Source: Chryseobacterium sp. JAH (GTDB lineage: Bacteria > Bacteroidota > Bacteroidia > Flavobacteriales > Weeksellaceae). From it: a DNA stretch of 64,000 nt. Below are positions 61,581-64,000 of this stretch, piece by piece. Within the stretch, counting starts at the first letter, position 1. Each line of letters starts with the position of its first letter. The notes under the pieces are model-generated. The model ran no database searches and had not been told where the DNA came from. It saw only the letters and a list, made by a program, of their open reading frames with translations. A program made the position numbers and the translations under genes. Where the stretch lies: positions 248,001 to 312,000 of the forward strand of contig NZ_LMAH01000002.1 in assembly GCF_001507335.1 (NCBI RefSeq), in the 5' to 3' direction.

Positions 61581-63053
61581 CTAAAGGTCTAAAGCAGGCT
61601 GAAGAATTTTTTCAATTCTGTTTTTCACCATATCTACAGATCCTGAATAATTGTTAACTAAGATAGAAAAAACCAGCGTTCTTCCTGTATTTGTTTTCAT
61701 GTAACCGGTCAATGCTTTTACTTTATTTAAAGTTCCGGTTTTAGCGAAAATCTGTCCGTTTCCTTGACCGATGAACATTCTTTTTAAAGTTCCCGTCTGT
61801 CCTGCAATCGGTAGAGAATCAAAATACGTTTTGTAGTACTTCTGATTCATCAATGATGTCAAAAACTTCACCTGAGAAATCGGAGTTACATGATTGCTTC
61901 TTGATAAGCCGCTTCCGTCCATATAATTTAAACCTTCTACATCAAAAGCGACATCTTTTAAGTGTTCGTTTACTACAATTCTTCCCGATTCTGTTGTCTG
62001 GTCGCCCATTTTCTGGAAACCAACTGTTTTTAACAAAGCTTCTGCCAATCCGTTATCACTACGCTGATTGGTATAGTACACAATATCGGAAAGTGTTGGA
62101 GATTTGTACGCAGAAATCATTTTTCTAACTTCAGGAGTTCCATCAGTCGTTTTCGGACTTACTTTTCCGGTTACACCAACTCCACTTTTCACCAAAGTAG
62201 CCCTGAAGCTATTGGCTAAAAATGCGGGTGCATCAGGAAGTTTAGTTGTTAAAATTCCATCACCATCATACTTTTCAGCATATACCATTTGATTGGCATA
62301 AGGTGAAACATAGAAATATTTTTTGTCCGAAGCTAGATTATTCCCTTTCTTAACGATCAGTTTTTCGTTCGCAGGATTGATCTCACGTGTTGTACCAACC
62401 GGCAGATAGTAATTATTGTTTTCTAGCCACACAACATTTTCCGGAAGTCTCGAAATGTTACCTTTGAAAAGCGCTGTCTGAATAATAATATCACCATTTA
62501 CCTTTTTGATTCCCTCACGAGATATTCCACTCAAGAAGTCTGAAACGATTTCTTTGTAAGACCAGGCTCCCGCTTTGTTGGTCCCCAAAGATGGATCACC
62601 ACTTCCTACAATGTAAAGATTTCCGTTTAAAACTCCATTCTCATCGATTTCTCCTGAATATTCTAGCTGTGTCATCCAACGGTAATTTTCTCCCAACAGA
62701 TGTAAAGCAGTTTCTGTGGTCAACAATTTTGTGGTAGAAGCAGGAACAAGCGGAGTAGTTTCGTTGTACGAAGAGATTACTTTCTTCGTTTTCGGATCAA
62801 AGATTACAAATCCCCAAGTTGCATTTTTCAGCACAGGATCCGTCATCATTGTGTTTAGGTTTACGTCTACAAGTTCTTTGGGAGACAAAAAAGCTTTTTC
62901 AATCGCTGTTGCGGGAGAAGGTAAGTTTAATCCGCTTTTTTGACTGTCGAAATTAGGAGAATAAAGAACCGTAGATACAGTAGATTGAGCAAGGAAAAAA
63001 CCAGTGGCCAAAACCGTAATACCTGAAATATACTTTCTGTAATTTATCATCAA
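61581..63053 (-). CDS. dacB: D-alanyl-D-alanine carboxypeptidase / endopeptidase (PBP4 type)
   Basis: 490 residues, class C-like penicillin-binding protein with a signal peptide. The active-site motifs are SxxK (Ser106-Thr-Thr-Lys109 in VPASTTKLL), SDN in QRSDNGLAEALL and KTG in IFAKTGTLN. It trims or cleaves peptidoglycan peptide cross-links in the periplasm. MMINYRKYIS gives an N-in start; the next Met would shorten it by one residue. Monocistronic, with a terminator. Confidence 0.94.
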   Translation of the reverse strand: MMINYRKYISGITVLATGFFLAQSTVSTVLYSPNFDSQKSGLNLPSPATAIEKAFLSPKELVDVNLNTMMTDPVLKNATWGFVIFDPKTKKVISSYNETTPLVPASTTKLLTTETALHLLGENYRWMTQLEYSGEIDENGVLNGNLYIVGSGDPSLGTNKAGAWSYKEIVSDFLSGISREGIKKVNGDIIIQTALFKGNISRLPENVVWLENNNYYLPVGTTREINPANEKLIVKKGNNLASDKKYFYVSPYANQMVYAEKYDGDGILTTKLPDAPAFLANSFRATLVKSGVGVTGKVSPKTTDGTPEVRKMISAYKSPTLSDIVYYTNQRSDNGLAEALLKTVGFQKMGDQTTESGRIVVNEHLKDVAFDVEGLNYMDGSGLSRSNHVTPISQVKFLTSLMNQKYYKTYFDSLPIAGQTGTLKRMFIGQGNGQIFAKTGTLNKVKALTGYMKTNTGRTLVFSILVNNYSGSVDMVKNRIEKILQPALDL

Positions 63054-63210
63054 TTTTTTCTTTTGTTCTATTTTGGATGAGATAAAAAACGATTAGTTAA
63101 ATCACTTCTTAGAGTCCAAAAACACATAATAAACGTTCAAATGTAGATATTATTGTGACAAACCAACCTATGAAAGTATGATAAAAGCATATAAAGTTTG
63201 TTAAAGAGTG

Positions 63211-64000
63211 TTAAAAATCCACAAAAACCTCTTTTTTAATGCTTTGATACGCAGTGATTTCGTCAAATTCTTTCAAACTTAATAATACAAGACTTTTAAA
63301 TTTTTCATAGTTCTTACCTCGCGGTAGCTTCAACAAGATCTGAAACTGATACAGATTATTCAATCGAGCAATCTGCGCTCTTTCCGGACCAAGAATACAG
63401 TCTTCAGGCAAATATTTCCTTAAAATTGAACCTAAAAACTGGGAAGCACGGTTGACTTTATCATCTTTGATGTGCTTCAGCTCAATCATTATTAATTTGG
63501 TGAAAGGCGGATAATGAAATTTTTGTCTCTCGGTGAGAAAATATTTATAAATTTTCATCACATTATTCATTTTAATCAACTGAAAAACAGAATGATCCGG
63601 ATTGTAGGTCTGAATTAAAACTTTCCCGTTGCCAGAAACTCTCCCCGCGCGACCTGAAACCTGGGTAATCAATTGATAGGCACGTTCCTCTGCCCTGAAA
63701 TCCTGAACATATAACATAGAATCAGCCTTTGGAATGGCGACCAGTTCAATATGATCAAAATCCAGGCCCTTGGAAATCATCTGTGTTCCAACGATAATAT
63801 CAGTTTCTCGATCTTCTATCTTCTCATATAATTTTTCGTAGGCAAATTTTTTCCGCATCGAATCAACATCCATCCTGTCGACTTCATTTTCAGGGAAAAC
63901 CTTTGAAATCTCTTCATGAATTTGCTCTACACCCACACCTCTTTCATTCAAATTTTCGGAATGACATTTTGGGCATGCTCTCGGTTTTGAAGCTCGCTGT
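63211..64000 (-). CDS. priA: Primosomal helicase PriA, C-terminal part (5' end outside the window)
   Basis: The last 263 codons of an open frame run off the right edge. It shows a zinc-binding Cys pair (ACPKCHSENL) near the edge, then the helicase C-terminal motifs VDRMDVDSM, DIIVGTQMISKGLDFDHIELV, QLITQVSGRAGR and LIQTYNPDHSVF, and the PriA tail LPRGKNYEKFKSLVL. PriA restarts stalled replication forks by loading the primosome. The 157-base gap to dacB has no gene. Confidence 0.93.
   Translation of the reverse strand, partial: QRASKPRACPKCHSENLNERGVGVEQIHEEISKVFPENEVDRMDVDSMRKKFAYEKLYEKIEDRETDIIVGTQMISKGLDFDHIELVAIPKADSMLYVQDFRAEERAYQLITQVSGRAGRVSGNGKVLIQTYNPDHSVFQLIKMNNVMKIYKYFLTERQKFHYPPFTKLIMIELKHIKDDKVNRASQFLGSILRKYLPEDCILGPERAQIARLNNLYQFQILLKLPRGKNYEKFKSLVLLSLKEFDEITAYQSIKKEVFVDF

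Overview
The window is AT-rich DNA from a Bacteroidota genome. It most resembles a flavobacterium of the Chryseobacterium / Weeksellaceae type. The evidence is the promoter style (a TAnnTTTG -7 box with a TTTG/TTG -33 box), gliding genes gldF and gldG, type IX secretion C-terminal sorting tails, Bacteroidota-type LysRS and GyrB, HmuY-type haem uptake and TonB-dependent receptors. It reads as ordinary chromosome: I see no phage, transposase, CRISPR array, tRNA or rRNA.

Layout: (1) 1-6.9 kb holds three tandem DUF3857/transglutaminase-like genes (the first cut by the window edge), then gyrB, all on the minus strand. (2) 7-15 kb holds cydAB, a double-OmpA protein, lysS, a repeat-bearing gap, rlmF, a lipoprotein cytochrome c and small envelope genes. 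(3) 15-23 kb is a complete tryptophan operon, trpE-G-D-C-F-osmC-trpB-doxX-trpA, followed by lipB. It is led by a Trp-Trp-Trp leader peptide and an attenuator, and two copies of a hairpin repeat lie inside it. (4) 24-25.5 kb is a nitroreductase-ohrR-ohr peroxide operon with an OhrR-type operator. (5) 26-36.5 kb holds an exported deformylase-like protein, ChaN and a seven-gene haem operon (hmuR-Y-T-U-V-methyltransferase-hmuS). The operon is divergent from a type IX-secreted protein, with Fur-like palindromes between them and a second, orphan copy of that promoter 1 kb away. (6) 36.8-41.6 kb is sulfate assimilation (TauE-type transporter, cysN, cysD, cysH) with an Rrf2 regulator and a palindrome over the cysH promoter. 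(7) 41.7-47.3 kb is accessory: a DUF4268 protein, a zinc-ribbon protein, a DUF2314-ankyrin protein, a Crp/Fnr regulator next to an SDR gene (both with the same operator), and an AraC regulator next to a TetX-like flavin monooxygenase. (8) 47.4-64 kb holds YceI, a TlpA-like lipoprotein and its outer-membrane receptor, gldG/gldF, hemJ, a decayed outer-membrane-protein gene beside its intact paralogue, kbl, a secreted M1 peptidase, PBP4 and the 3' part of priA.

The clearest signals beyond gene calling are regulatory. They are the trp leader/attenuator, apparently on a near-leaderless transcript, and palindromes at the OhrR, Crp/Fnr, Rrf2-cys and Fur-like haem promoters. No wholly new multi-gene system is evident. 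The best leads are the duplicated iron-type promoter with a possible small RNA, the exported deformylase with Cys replaced by Asp, the two-domain HmuY, the methyltransferase inside the haem operon, and the OsmC and DoxX genes inside the trp operon.
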